Below are positions 37,993 through 51,161 of a stretch of DNA of 64,000 bases, piece by piece (the first letter of the stretch is position 1; each line of letters starts with the position of its first letter). The stretch is taken from contig VJWN01000026.1 in NCBI GenBank assembly GCA_007644065.1, forward strand, positions 1 to 64,000. The letters are read 5' to 3'. A program made the position numbers and the translations under genes. Under the pieces are notes generated by a model. The model searched no databases. It saw nothing but the letters and a program-made list of their open reading frames with translations, and had not been told where the DNA came from. The stretch comes from Margaritispora aquatica. Taxonomy: Eukaryota > Ascomycota > Leotiomycetes > Helotiales > Discinellaceae.

Positions 37993-39904
37993 ATGGCAGA
38001 TTGGCTGCGGCCGGTTTTTGGACGCTCGAAAACTTCTCTACCACCAATTCCAAGCATTGAGATTCATGATGGAATTGAGGCCGGTACCTCTCATTTACCG
38101 CGTCCGAGGGTTGCCTCTCGAGTATCTTCATACTTGAATTTGCGTCAAGCTGCAGCAGCACCATCATTCCTCTCCACAGACTCGTTCCCTAAATATTTTC
38201 AAGAAGTGCGAAACCCCCAGGAGATCTATCATGAGCCTTCCACAGATCAGCATGTGGAGATGATCAAAGTGGTCATGATGACCCAAAGTTCCACCCAACC
38301 CATTCCGGTGCAATACAATAGCGCTATTCTGAAGTTGCTCGAGGCATATCATGATTTACAGTTGGACTTAAGAAAAAAAGACGGCCTTATTCAAGAGATG
38401 AAACAGAGTCACGCAAAGGACATCAAGGATTATGAGAACTTGGCTAAGGAGTGGGAGGAAAACCAGAACAATTACAAGATAGAATTGAAAAAGCTTGAAG
38501 TTCTACTAAGCAAGACAGAAGGTGGTTTAGAGAAGGTCACACTGGCGAGAACGAAGAGTACAGTTCATGGCGCAAAGGCATCCGAATCAATTGGCAGGAG
38601 AGTTGCTACCATCAAGGAAACCCGGGCTGCTAGAGACAAGAGACACAAAGGTAGATCGGTATCTCAATTCCTTTCTAGATCTGACTCTAACTAAATCCAG
38701 ATCTCTCTCAAAACACATCCTCGGAACTCGAGACGTTCGATCCCAATCTTTCTGATGATGATGGTAATAACCCATACCCTCTAAAGACATATCACTACTA
38801 ACGACGGAAACAGGCCAGAAAGTCCTATATCCAAATTTCCGTGAGCACATGCCCCGGAAGAGTCGAATGAATCAAACTGTTACCACAGCCCGCCCGACCC
38901 AATGGAGATCAAATACACGAGTAAGCCGAGAGTCGAAAGCAGAAAAATCACCACAGTCCCCGGCAAACAATCGCTCTGTGCAAGAGAAATCGTCGAACGA
39001 GAGTTTCCACAGTTATTCTTCACCACTTGTGATGAGACCAAGGCGGGAAATCCATATACCAGATTCACACGGCGTACTCAGAGTTGAGCATGATGCTCTG
39101 AAACCACAGCAAGCAGAGCACATAACCAGCTCGTCCTTTGACTCTTCCGTATCTGGATCCAGTACGTTTCGTCAGTTATTCCGATCTCGCAACCCCGGAT
39201 CTGAAGGCTCCAATGCCCACGCAGCACAACACACCAAGAAATCAAGTGGTGCCATATTGATCGATACCAGGCATTCGCTTTCAGAGGGAGCAACATTCGA
39301 CTCACCGGGTAGCAAATCTATAGTTTCCTCTGAAAGAAGATTCTCGTTCAACACCGGAGACGACACTGTATTGGGCAGTATTGATAGAGAACCACGAGAT
39401 ATATTATACAAGTTCCGCAAGAAAGCCACAGTTCCACAACCCTCGAATGCACCGCCTAAATCAATTCCTAGGACCTCCATATCACCTGTTCACGCATTCA
39501 AGGATAATCAGGATGGAAGTTCGCTAGCAAGAAACGATTCAACCAACAGTGCAATCACTGCAATTAGGCACAACTCTGGAAGAAGTGGCGAAGCATGCTC
39601 TCAACGAAGGAAGATGGGTGTCCAAGCACCAAAAGCCAAGAGCACTGGAGGTAGCGAGGCTATGACTGCTGCTGTAAAAGCGTTTGCAGGTTCTTCTGCT
39701 AGCAAAATACCCAAAAAGTCGCAATCCGGATCAACAGGCACTTCTAGTCGAGGGGGCATGGACCCAGCAGAGCAGGTAAGGAAGGGAGCTGGCAGGTCGA
39801 GACTTGGTACACCAGCCAAGGGGATTGAGGCTAAGGGTACACCACAGTCAAGGGAGAGGCGAGATAGTCAGGGCAATGCATTTGGAAGTCGGAGACTGCC
39901 TTGA
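37993..39904 (+). CDS. coiled-coil and disordered protein of unknown function
   Basis: I do not recognise this gene. ATG 37993 sits in a strong CACCATGG context. Three exons (37993-38650, 38701-38763, 38814-39904) give 603 residues. Both introns are 50 nt and restore frame by splitting a codon after its first base, and the second has an ACTAAC branch site. Without splicing the frame closes at 38694. Residues about 100-185 are helical and heptad-rich (ILKLLEAYHDLQLDLRKK onward), predicting a coiled coil. The remainder is Ser/Arg/Lys-rich and low complexity. The N-terminus begins MADWLRPVFGRSKTSLPPIP. No enzyme motif, signal peptide or membrane segment is seen. A cytoskeletal or scaffold role would be guesswork. 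Confidence 0.78.
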
Positions 39905-41071
39905 ATCGTGAGTGGAGGAGATCAAACTCTCGTGGTGAGAGCTGAAGAACAGTTGAACCGAAAGTTAAGATCATACAAGTCAATGATGGATGTTTTGTTA
40001 TCAGGATTTTTGTTTGTAGTTATAGCTTACATTGTGAACCAGACGGATGTCTATCCAGCTGGAATCCAGAAAGTTTGCAGCATAGAAACCGTCTGAGAAG
40101 CTAGGTAACCCTCATTGCCCTCATCCAATAAAACATGTGTCATGTATCAGGTGCAGTGCAAACATAGTGAAGAAATCCCAAAATGTCTTTTGGTGAAATG
40201 TTATTATTGAATATGGCTTAATGTTGCGTGGGGAGGCGTTGCTGTGCGGGCGGGTGAATGAAAATGAGAAAGAGGTACTGCAGTGCATTGTGCTTTACAC
40301 AAAGCATGCTGGATCCGAGGCTGGTATCGGAGGATTGGGATAGAATCAGACGGGCTGGGGAGGGTTGGGAATGGTGTGTAGGTAGGCTGTAGATGAAAGG
40401 GGAGTGATCACTTATGTTGTGAAGAGGGGCAGGTTTGCGTTGGGTTTCGGTAGGTAAGTAGGTACTTAGGTGGTAAAAAGCAGCGACGACGAAAACTGAT
40501 GTTCTATCTCTACATGACCCTCAAAGCTAGCTAGCTCATTTTTCATGGGACGAGCAAAAGTCTTGCGCTGAAATCTCAATATAAGCTAGGACACCATTCT
40601 TATAGCCAAAACGCATGGAAGGATCGTAGTGTAGATTGTACAAACTTCCATATGTGAAGAGAAAAGCACACAGAATATTCCTCATCATCATATTGTCATT
40701 TCTCATTTCTCATTCCCTATTGCTAGATTCGTGTATATATATCTGAAAGTAAGAGTACATCATTACTCATCCCTGCGTCCACTCGGTTCGCTCATTACAA
40801 AATCCCCCTTTATCCGTTCTGGTATCTCGCAACAAACGACTCCCATTTTGACTCCAGCATAGAACAAAGATAAAGTCAAGACAAGTTGTAGCTCATAACA
40901 CACAACATCCATCCCGAAACTCAAACCAGAGCAACTCCATCCCACCAGAGGACAATACTAAAATTAAAGTGGCAAATAAAGGAAATTCGATCCCGTCTCA
41001 CCACTACGGCGTTTTCTGGAGGGTTTTCTACACTCGTCGCGAATTACCTCTTCGGAAAATGTTACCAAAAC
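39905..41071. other. convergent intergenic region
   Basis: This is the space between two converging genes and holds both 3' UTRs. No supported gene lies inside. Confidence 0.4.
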
Positions 41072-42400
41072 TCAGCACCTAAACAACTTCCTCAGCCTCG
41101 ACCTAGGCTTCACAGGCTCCTTATACGGCTCAAGCGGATAATACGTCAAGATGGGGAAATTCCCTTCCTCTAGCATGCCATGTCGAGCCCACTTGTGCTC
41201 GGGAATCTCGCCGAGCTTGGTACTGTCGGAGGCGAAGGACATGATCGACTTGCGATTCTTTTGGAAAGCGCTGGATTGAGCCTGAGGACGAGATGTTGGG
41301 AGTGGAGAGATGTCATCCTCTTGCGCTGCTTTGGTCGGTGGTTGTGGTTGAGCCTGTGGAGATGTGAATAGATAATGGTGAGGGCTAGGTACTGGTGCTA
41401 CTGGCATTTGTGGTGATGAGGGAGCAAGGTTGCTGAGATGGAATTGGAATTGATGCTGGTAGGCGGGTGGTGGAGTATGCGGTTGTGACTGCGTCCTTTG
41501 ATGCGACTGAGGCGAAGCAGATACTGCTTTTCGGATAGTAGGTATCTGAGGTGAAGGCAGACTAGGAGGTGGAGATCTCGACTTCGTGGTCGAGCTCCTT
41601 GGTGTACTGCTTCTGGATCTTGCTTTCCCTCCTGTTGACCTACTTGACTCACCCGACCCCTTTCTCCCAACCTTAGGCCTCACCCAGCCCTCTGGGCTCG
41701 CCAATCCTAAGGGTGTGACTGCAAGTTCTAGCTGCGGTGCACTTTTCGACCTCACATGCTTCGCATCTGAAGTTTCATATTCAAGTGTCTTGACTCCAGA
41801 TGAGGAGCCCTTCTTCCTCCTCTGTCTGTGAGGTGAGCTCAAAGGTACAAGGGCCAATGAGGAGCGAGAGAGATATAGACGCTGAGAGAGCAGGGAGAAA
41901 GTATCAATTGCTTCTTGACGAGAGGCGTTGGACAACGCGAGGAGTGTCTCGTAGTCTGATGGCGTGGAGAGCCCGCGAGTGAATCGCTCGATTACCGAGA
42001 CGAAACCTGCATTTAGACGCAGGAGGATGGATGAGAGCGAGGAGTGCGCTTCGGCTAGGACTCGTTAGCGAAATTCTTGGACATATGAAGATATGAATGT
42101 CTGTGGTTATTTTGGACATTGGAAAACACTAAGCAATTCTTTATCATCTGACCAGAGAAATCACGTACCATCGCCTTTCGCAAACTCGGGCCCATGCCGA
42201 GCCAGATCTTTCCCGTACGCATCTTGCACGACATCCTGATTATATTTCAAAGTCTTGTTTAGATGTGTCTCAGCGATTTTGGCCGTTGAATCTATGGGTA
42301 TTCTACTCTTTTTTCTCCGTCCACGCTGTGTCTTAATAATCGTTACCCCACGCGCAAAAGCCTGCAATAAATGCGACACGGCTTCTTGAAACTCGCCCAT
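41072..42400 (-). CDS. fungal protein of unknown function, helical N-terminus and disordered tail
   Basis: Not assigned to a named family. Two exons (42400-42169 and 42054-41072) give 404 residues. The 114-nt intron has a GTACGT donor and a GCTAAC branch site just before the acceptor, and it splits an Ala codon. Residues 1-145 look helical and continuous: EFQEAVSHLLQAFARGVTII, LARHGPEFAKGDGAEAHSSL, then LLALSNASRQEAIDTFSLLS. After about residue 165 the chain is Ser/Pro/Gln-rich (a Pro/His-rich stretch around 240-300) and probably disordered. It ends with a more ordered PILTYYPLEPYKEPVKPRSR segment and LRKLFRC, a basic-hydrophobic tail with a C-terminal Cys. No catalytic motif is seen. The ordered N-terminal block suggests a conserved fold, but function is unknown. 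Confidence 0.78.
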
Positions 42401-42432
42401 TGTTTGTGGTTAGAGGTCAAGAACCTTCATCG

Positions 42433-42965
42433 ATGTCGCAAGCAATATATAAGAGCGATGTTCGTGATAGCCTCATAGCCTTACTGTTCGCGTCACCAGG
42501 AATGCAGCGCCCAAATTATCTTGATATGCTCGGTAAGTACACCAAAGTCAGACCAACTGACAGAGACGAGGCAAGAGACGCAAGAAAGAGCAAGGCGAGA
42601 TATATCCTCACTATTCCCATCTTTGGTCGTGGGCATCATTAAGTAGGTTCGAGCCATCTCTTGTCCCTCGCGCGGCTGCAGCAATTAAGCGCCCCGAGGA
42701 GTGCCCCAGGTCCAAGTGTGCATTTGAAACCAACGAATCAGTGAACAAGACAGCTTCATACCAGGGACGAACGAGGCGCACCAGCCGAGCACCGTTGGAT
42801 GAAAAGGAAGCTTGCTTTGGGTTGGTTCGTTATGTTGATGGGATTGTGCTGCTGCAGGCGGGGAGTGCAGAGTGGAGACAACAAGGTCTTGAGATGACTC
42901 GAATGTACTGGTATCGTGACTCTGAATTCGTTCATTATGATTGGGATTTCGCTTTGACCTCTTAA
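42433..42965 (+). CDS. doubtful small two-exon gene
   Basis: ATG 42433 starts a short frame (MSQAIYKSDVRDSL...) that reaches a consensus donor, GTAAGT, at 42533. A frame open from 42561 to the stop at 42963-42965 lies beyond it and lacks an early ATG. Acceptors at 42588 (56-nt intron) or 42594 would join the two, giving about 158-160 residues. The downstream part includes KRPEECPRSKC, EKEACFGLVRYVDGIVLL and MTRMYWYRDSEFVHYDWDF. No family is recognised. The start lies only 32 bases from the divergent start of the - strand gene at 42400, which argues against a normal promoter. Frames of this length also occur by chance here. Confidence 0.22.
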
Positions 42966-45550
42966 CTTGCAAGTCCTAGCTTTTGCCCTAATTGATGCGA
43001 ATGAGAAGACCTGTGTAAAGGATGGCGTTAAAGCTAGAGTGAGTTAAGAGACTGTTCGGCATGTGAAAGTGAAAACAATTGGATATTGTGGGAGACAATA
43101 TTTAGTAGGGCAGATGGTTTGAAAACCCTCCATTGTCAATCCAAATTCTTGATATATCCAGAAATCTGGGATTCATAAATATGAGAAGAAGATGAAGCAT
43201 TTCCTACCCCGATGTCACACCAGGGTACGTATATCATCTAACAGCCGAGGTAAGGTGAGTTGACAAGATGGTTCAATTGCACCCAACCTCTGGTAGCTAG
43301 GTAACTCTTGGAAACAACACACAATTTGCACGATAAAGTGATCGTTAGCTAGTAAGGTACACATATCACTCAAATGATTGTTGATCCATATATGTAAGGT
43401 ATTTTTAGATCTTGCCAGTGGTGCAATGATTGGATTTTGCCCTGTTCTTGAAATCTAGAACTTGGGTTGTCATTCTTTCAAAGTTACAATTCTGTATCTG
43501 GTACGTGCATTGATTACTCTCAGACGGGAAGATATGGGCATCTGTGTTCTGTTATCAGGAAAACAAATCCTTATTTATATCGATAAGACATCAAGCAGGT
43601 TTATTATACCATGATTTCACTGTCCCGAAGTAGCACCTTAGAGTTATATAATTGATGTATTCAGAGTGTATTCAAGAGAGTAACAAACAAAGTTTCGAGA
43701 AAATAGCGAACATGATGTCCTAGTATTTCTTACCTTTTTTTTATTGAAGGTGATCACGAAGATCGTCTATGTTGCTCGCTTATTGATAGACCAACAACGT
43801 CGGTAGAATGCTACCTTCTCGAACATCGTCCTTCGTTCCTTACTCCACCACAAAGTGCTCTCGCCCTTTCGACACCTTGTATGCAACTGCAGATCAATGC
43901 CAGCAACAAGACAACACCCGATGCCCCATGACAACATCTATCGAGGTCCAAAGATAACAACTCAAAGACAAAGCCCTCGCGTGCTCTTCTCCCTCTTTGC
44001 CTTCTCCTCCGGAGTCTCGGGGACAACATGACCCTGTGGTATCTTTTAATTCTTCCGGCACCTTTCAAAAACCCTCCTACCTCATTGACCCCATACGATA
44101 CGATAGTTACCATCCTAACCCTGCAATTGCAGCACCAAGAGCGAAATCGGCGCCAGTTACATACAGCGGAGTGAAATGCTCCTCCTGCTCAACATCCGGT
44201 GTGCAAGAGAAAGCTTCACTTCCACTGTGTATTGAAGATCTCGCAGAGCGGGGATCTTTCCTTATCAATTTTCGCGAAACGGAATATATGAGCGCATGAA
44301 TTTGCTGCAAGCAAGGAAGCAGACAAGTAGACTCCTTGGCAATGACTCGACTGTAACACCAAAGTCGTTTTGCCGGTTTGATGCCATGTGCACCTCTCGG
44401 ATCAGCGTGGCTGAATGGAATCTAACCGTTGAGTTAAATAACAGCTGTTCATTAATGGCCTATTTCTGATTTGATTCTGGTTCTTCCTTTTTGGCGAAAG
44501 ATAATTAGTGAAATATTGCTTGCTTCTCGCATGTACCTCCATACCAATCTAGGATATAGATCGACAACGCTTCTTTGCTTCTTACATAGCTTCGGAGTAT
44601 ATCCACTTGATATATGTCGGTCTCTCCGAATATCTATGTAGATATCTAGAATCAAGACGGAAATACCCAGAATCCCGCTGATGTTTCAGAAAAGCATACC
44701 TAAACTGCAAGTCCAGATCTAAACAACACCACGAATATTCGAAAAAGCAAAATAGAATCTTCATCAACTGCTCGAGCAAGCTTAGATCACCTGACAGGCT
44801 TCTCTTCTCCGAAAGCCGTTCAAGGATAGCAATCTCAAGACTCAAGCATTTCAAGGGTAAACATGCCTAAGCCCTGAAGCCACCAGCCGGAGGACTTCCC
44901 GTCACACAACATCAACACACCGCAAAGTGCACCGGAGCACATCGTAGCAAAGACACGGACTGCATAGTGCTCAGTGCACCATACCTCCAACACGCATCGC
45001 TATCGCTGGAAGAAGCTGGGCGGAAGATTGCTGTCCGATTGCAGATTGCAGATGATGCCACAAACGCCCAGAAAGGGTCAATATACAGTTACAGTATCTG
45101 GCGGCGTGGGGGCGCTTTTCTCGGCCTCCCTTTGTGTGTCTCACTCTCACCTTTCTCACCACTCGGCTTCGACGCTACGGACTTTAGCATGCACGTTCGG
45201 GACCATGTTCGGGAGGCCACCTGGCTTTGGTGAGATTGAGCGCCTCATGTCTAAGGAGTTGAAGATGAAGCTTGAAGGTTCTTATCTGGTGAATCCTGAA
45301 TCCTGAGACTCACGTCCTTGAGTGCCAAGATTCGATAGGTATCTCGGTAGGGACAGGTACCGGCCCGTCAGAAGCTACTCGTGTCTCTCTTGATATCGTT
45401 CGCCTGCCTCTTGTAAGACGGCTCAGTCAGGGACCAGGCGTGGGCAGAAAGATCAAGGAAAATCCTACTAGAATTCTTGCACATGACAGAGAGAAGGAAG
45501 GTCGGAATGAAGATAGAAATCCAAAAGGACGGTCTCTTGTCCAGGTTGAT

Positions 45551-45560
45551 ACTGTACAGT
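45551..45560. repeat. perfect 10-bp palindrome ACTGTACAGT
   Basis: ACTGTACAGT equals its own reverse complement and is flanked by T and ACC. It is the most symmetrical example of a TACTGTA-like motif that recurs across the intergenic sequence. Confidence 0.7.
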
Positions 45561-48500
45561 ACCTACGGTGGTATCTCTGACTCGTATCGACGACTGGTCG
45601 GCCTGGTTCAAATTTCAAAGTATAGTACACTTGTCTCGCGCACCGTATCGCACCGTGGCCGGAACCAGCATCTATCTGTCTGACTTCAGCCGGGGAGGAC
45701 GTTCCATTCTCCCGGCGGCGTTGACCTGAGCTTCTCCCTTGATATCCTTGATATCTCACTCACACTGCCGTTTCTGTCACCGTCCGGCTTCCAATGATCG
45801 GCTCCACGTTATCACTATGGACTCCGGAGGTACCTTGCCAATTCACCAAGTACTTTCTATACTCGAGGATTTTATGGTCATCATCTCGGAGCAGCCGCCC
45901 GACTCGTGCTTAGCAGGAACTTATTCTCCTATCTTTGAAGTTCTTGATCACCAACCTGCCACTCACGGCTAGCCACACCTCCTCAGCAAAGCACAAGCAA
46001 GGCATGAAAGTGGACATATGTGACCCCTTCGTGATACGCACGCGGTACTCCCTCTCCTTTGCCCGAGACAATACAAAAGGTACTTGGATACAATGGCACA
46101 TGATTAGGTACATGAGTACAACCTGGAGAGCAACCCTTCCTCACATGTCCGGAAAAACTGTTCCCTGGTCTATCCGAGACTTGTGATGGGAATTTTTCTG
46201 CGAAGAAGCAAACAGCAGTGCCCTTTTCATCCCACAGGACAGTCACGAATTGGTTCACAGCGTTCCCACCAACGCGGGAGCCAGTCTTGAAGGGTTTTAA
46301 AGTATGACTACTGAAGTGGATATCTCCCGCGGGGAGAGTGGAGCCTTTGGTGTTCTGAGGTGAAATCTTCAACTTTCGAGAATGCACAGTGGGAGTGGTC
46401 AAGGTACCTGAGGCGTTCTCGGCCTTACTCGTGTTTTGCAGGTTCGGAGGAGAAAGTCCACCACCATATTTACGCCCTCAACTCTGGATTTTCTTTGCAG
46501 GCGCTGTTCCGGATCAACTCACAGTGATGATCGATGGGGATGATAAGGGCCTGTCATGTTAAGTGCTGCGCTGCAAGCGTTACGTGATTCGTCGCATACA
46601 TTGCTATATTGCGAGGTTTGTGCCTAACGTGATGACGGGTCGCCAAGAAATAGTACATACTGTCCCTATCTATTGAAGCTAGGAAGAAGTACGGTACTCT
46701 ATCTCAGGTTTCACGACTTGCTTCGATTGCCTGCTCAAGGCATGATCCCTCGACCTTTGGGCCAAACTGTCGGTAACAGGCTCTGTAACTCTATGGAAAG
46801 ATGATGGTGATGATGGGACACCCCCTTATCTAATTACCTGAGGTTCTCATGCAGAGATGCGTCCTTGTTCGTTTCGGTCCTCCCACACTCATTTGTTGCA
46901 TCATTCGTTCTCTCGCACTTCACATGCCAGGAGATTACGTTTTCTCGATCATCGCGGGTATGAGTGAGGCTGCGCTGCACACCTGCTGCACATGAACCGG
47001 TGGTGGTGGTGGTGCTGTTGCTATTCTCGATCCTCCTTATTGTTATCAGCCAAAAGAAGCACATCCAAATCTGTAAGTCATGTAAGGTGAGTTTCAGTGG
47101 AGGCACCAAATCCTTAGTATACGAGCAGGTGAGCGAATTACTTCTCCCAAAGACTGGGCTGGGCGGTGCTTTCGTGCGATATCACACTCTGGTACATTTT
47201 GGAAACTTCCAATCGGCTCACTCATCAGCAAGGCGTGTTTGTTTGCAAGCACAAGCACAGATCAAGATATGCTGCCGCCATCCCACGTACACGACAATGC
47301 CATATGCGACACTGTCATCAATGATCCTTGGTGCAATTACATGCCGTGAACCTTTCACATCCGTCGGTAGGGAGGAGCTCATCGTTGTACGGTTCCACAC
47401 ACCAGGGCTGGCGTCCGAGTCTGATGCAGCTCAGAACCTTCAGTACCGCGCTGCCGCATTTCTGTCTGCCGTAGGCCGTGGCGGTCTCGCTGTCTCATGG
47501 TTTCAGGACTGCCAAGGTGAGAACGTTGGTTGGGGCTGAAATGGACCGAGTGATGGCTTCAGGTACATGAATGAGTGATCTAGAATGTGAGATACTGTAC
47601 GTATTAATGTACCATGCTACTCGGTATTGTAGGTCAGATGTCTATTGTCGCCAAAAACCAACGCTCTGGCGGTCAACGATCTGATTCAGATGTTTCTTGC
47701 GCACTTACGAGGAGATCTTGTAATTCGTATAGCCCCGAGACCGTGCCGATATGAATGAATGAATAGGATGAGCACTAGACTACTGTGGATGCTCCAGTAT
47801 CAGGCTAGCAAACTCGAGGCAGCTGAACGTGGGAGGGCTTCAACACGGTATCATATCAAAAACTATCACATCGGTATCTGTGTACCTGGGCGTGCGGTTT
47901 CTGAGCACTGAGCAGCTAGTGATACGTGAGTCCGCCAAAACTAGGAGGAGATCTCTGATTTGAGCAATTTCTTGATATCTATTGTGCCATAGCTAAGTCA
48001 GATCTCACTTTGCAACTGCCTCTTCGACATCTCGTTCCTTGACTCCCAAAATGCCACGTGGATATGGGTCCGTTGTCTGGCGCGAATAGAGCGAGTCCTT
48101 TGATCAAGGCTTAGATCCAGGTTCGTTTTTCAAGGGCAAAGACGTGGGTGGTTTTGGGAAATGGGAAATGGGCTCAGATTCATCCGTCGTCGATAGGCCC
48201 AGGAGATCTCACGGTTCTCACCTTCTCGCCTTCTCGCCTCATTTCATGGCTGATGGATGGGCTCGCGGGTGTTCCGCCTGAGAAGCCGTTAGTATCTATC
48301 TACCTTTGTCTTTTTTCTTTTTTTCTTGTTTCTTATGCCGGCTTTGAAGTTTGAATGAAGGTTTGAATGTTTGGGGGTCGCCCTACCGTAAGGTAATTTA
48401 TTCGGGGCATCGGGGCACTCGAGACTGTGCGATAGATGTCATGTCATAGGATTTGCGGGTCAGGTTCGAGGTTCGAGGTTTGAAACTTCGCTATCTACGG

Positions 48501-48578
48501 ATATGGACAGGTGAATGGATGGATGAAGTGTGATGAATGGGAAGTGAAGTTCTTGGGAGATCCACTTCCTCTGGTCTT

Positions 48579-48610
48579 GTCACCCGTCACCCGTCACCCG
48601 TCATCCGTCA
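48579..48610. repeat. CACCCGT tandem repeat
   Basis: About four heptamer copies, the last with one base changed. Confidence 0.8.
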
Positions 48611-49129
48611 ATTGGTCTAGTCAAGCGTCGTTCTAAACCAAAGTTAGGAAAGTCCAGGACAGAGTTTACGGGTCGCGCCGCTCCCTTTGAAGTTTAGCTC
48701 AATTGACTTTTTTTTGTCTCTCTCTCTCTCTCTCCCTCTCTAGGTTGGTTCCCCTTTCGACACTTTAACTGTAACTATAATTGTAACTGTATGTGTTGAT
48801 CTGAATCTGAATTGGAGGTTTGAGGAGATGGTTTCGTCATCCGCGTGCTTTTCAACACCCTTTTTTCTATCTATCTATTAATTTTAATGTACTTTGCTGT
48901 ACTCACCTTATCTTTTTGCTTTGACAATTCTGAAAGGTCAAGCAAGCTAGGTTAGATATGTCGATATGTCGATATGTAGATAGATACCTGGTTACCATAA
49001 TTGTTTATTATTACTCGTATAGGTTAGACACCCCGGGTCCTTTGACTACTTGCTTGTACAGTATGACGAATATTTTACGTTTGCGATGATCGGAGCATCC
49101 GCCATATCTCTCCATCTTGGTGTCGATCG

Positions 49130-49165
49130 TATGGTTATGGTATGGTTATGGTATGGTTATGGTAT
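49130..49165. repeat. TATGGTTATGG tandem repeat
   Basis: An 11-base unit repeated about three times, nearly perfectly. Confidence 0.85.
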
Positions 49166-49590
49166 CTTTTCCCCAAGCAAAGCAAAACGATAGGAACGGG
49201 GTAGTAGTCAGTCAGTCTCCAGTATTTTCTGCCTCTCGCAAGATTCACCTTTTACATGCATATGCTCCGTTCTGGTACTGTAGGTATGAGATGAGGATAT
49301 GATAGTGAAAATATATTGTGTTGTGCGGTACTGTAATCGTACTTTTTGTTATCTTAGGTACAGTACATATGCTTATAGAGGAGTCAAGATAAAATCAAAC
49401 CAAACTACTTGGTTGGGTACACACCACACATAGTATAGATAGGACTGTATGTAGGTAGATATGTACTGTACCTAGTTATTCTTATACACACACGCATACA
49501 CACATATACAAGATTTACTCCGTCCATCTCACCCTCACTCTCACTCGCTCATTCACTCGCCACACACGTACATATATAATTGGCATGCAT

Positions 49591-49618
49591 TGTGTTTGTG
49601 TGTGTGTGTGTGTGTGTG
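49591..49618. repeat. (TG)n microsatellite
   Basis: An almost perfect TG run with one TTTG interruption near its start. CA-rich sequence precedes it at about 49486-49510. Confidence 0.9.
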
Positions 49619-50520
49619 GCAGACAGGCATGAACGGCGGCAACAGCGATCATGGCTTTTTATTTCGAAAAGAAGACGACGAAGAAGCATACCTAGGTACT
49701 TGACGTTTGTACCTTTGTACCATCCTTCGTACCTTCGTACCTTATCCCTTGGTGTTGACGCCGCGCGGAGGTTTATGTGCGTGATTTCGCATTTCACACG
49801 AGGAGAGAGAGATATCGATGTCTCTGATTATCTCTTGGTACTGTATGTCTTTCCCCCCGTCACTTATCCTATCCTATCCTCTCCTATCTTGGGTAAGGTA
49901 GGTATCTTGGCGAGCGAGCACACCATAATTATACTTTTGTACTTGAACTTGCACTTGCACTTTTGGAACATTTGAATTTGTTGGAGCATAATATATAATA
50001 TGATATAATTATGATTGTTAGCTATGTAATTCATATGTTATCCTATGCAATGATAATTGAATAAGTTACAGCATATATATATAAGAGAGCAGTCATAATA
50101 ATATTTATCTGATGTTGATACCTACCTTGAACTACTGTACATGAACATAGCTAGCTACCCAAGGTGCACTCGCATACTGGTAAGATGCCTCTTCATGACG
50201 ATGGGCATTCTAGGACTTCTTCTTCCACCTTGTTTTCGATTTATTCCAATTCCAATTCCCAGCAGCTCCACTTCCACTTCCCACTGACAACCCTAGCAAG
50301 TCTTCTTATCTCCAGCCCATGAAGTGGGCTGGTTCTTTGCTTTTTCTCCCACCCCTGGGGCTTTTTTGGCTTTTGGCTTTTGGCTTTTGAACCTACCACT
50401 CACCCATGTTCCAGTGCTTGACTGCCCTACCCTACCTTAGGTTTGTTTACCCTGTCCGACAGCCTGTTACCACACACTACGGTACGTGGACCTTCAACAC
50501 CACACTGAGGTGAGTGAGGT

Positions 50521-50551
50521 GAGTGAGTGAGTGAGTGAGTGAGTGAGTGAG
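50521..50551. repeat. (GAGT)n microsatellite
   Basis: About eight GAGT units, preceded by degenerate copies from about 50505. Confidence 0.9.
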
Positions 50552-51161
50552 CATCCATCCACCCACCCTTCTCACAATCCCTCCCCCCTCGTCCCTTGTC
50601 CCTCGTCCACACCATCCATCTAACCACCTACCTAGTACCACCCACCCACCACAGACCCCATCGAATCGACCGCAGAACCGCAGAACCGCAGAAATCCATT
50701 GATAAAGAATCCCGTATACCACCCAACCCCAAACACGCCATGGTCCACCACTCGAGTTCCTACCTACAGTACCTCCACCACCCACCACAGGAACAGCAAC
50801 AACAACAACAACACCACCATAGTCAGACGTAACTTGACACCACCTACACTACTCGACATTTCCGTTGCTTGGAGAGAGACACTTCTCATCAATATACTTC
50901 TTGACCGCTGCCAGGATTCAAATCACCGTGCTGATATCACGGAGGAGAAAGCGAGAGAGAGACCCATTTTCTCAGCTGCGATCGAAAACCCCATCCGTCA
51001 AAAAGCTCAGCGCATCCACCCCCACATATCCCACTCCTCCCCCCAATATACATTTATCAAGACACCACCCCCCGAAAAACTGGTCCCATCCCTCGCCCTC
51101 CAAAACTCTTCCAGTCCTTACCCTTCGGTACTTCCTCGAAGACTTCAGCTAAAGAACCTTC

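Noticed and set aside
38587..38694. coiled-coil gene ending at 38694 as a 233-residue protein
   Set aside because: A 50-nt intron (38651-38700) with good ends joins it in frame to a second exon and then a long third exon, so the stop lies in an intron.
46964..47539. 191-codon + frame with a hydrophobic Val/Leu stretch
   Set aside because: The hydrophobic stretch comes partly from a GGT repeat near 46999. Nothing downstream is recognisable and no neighbouring exon fits.
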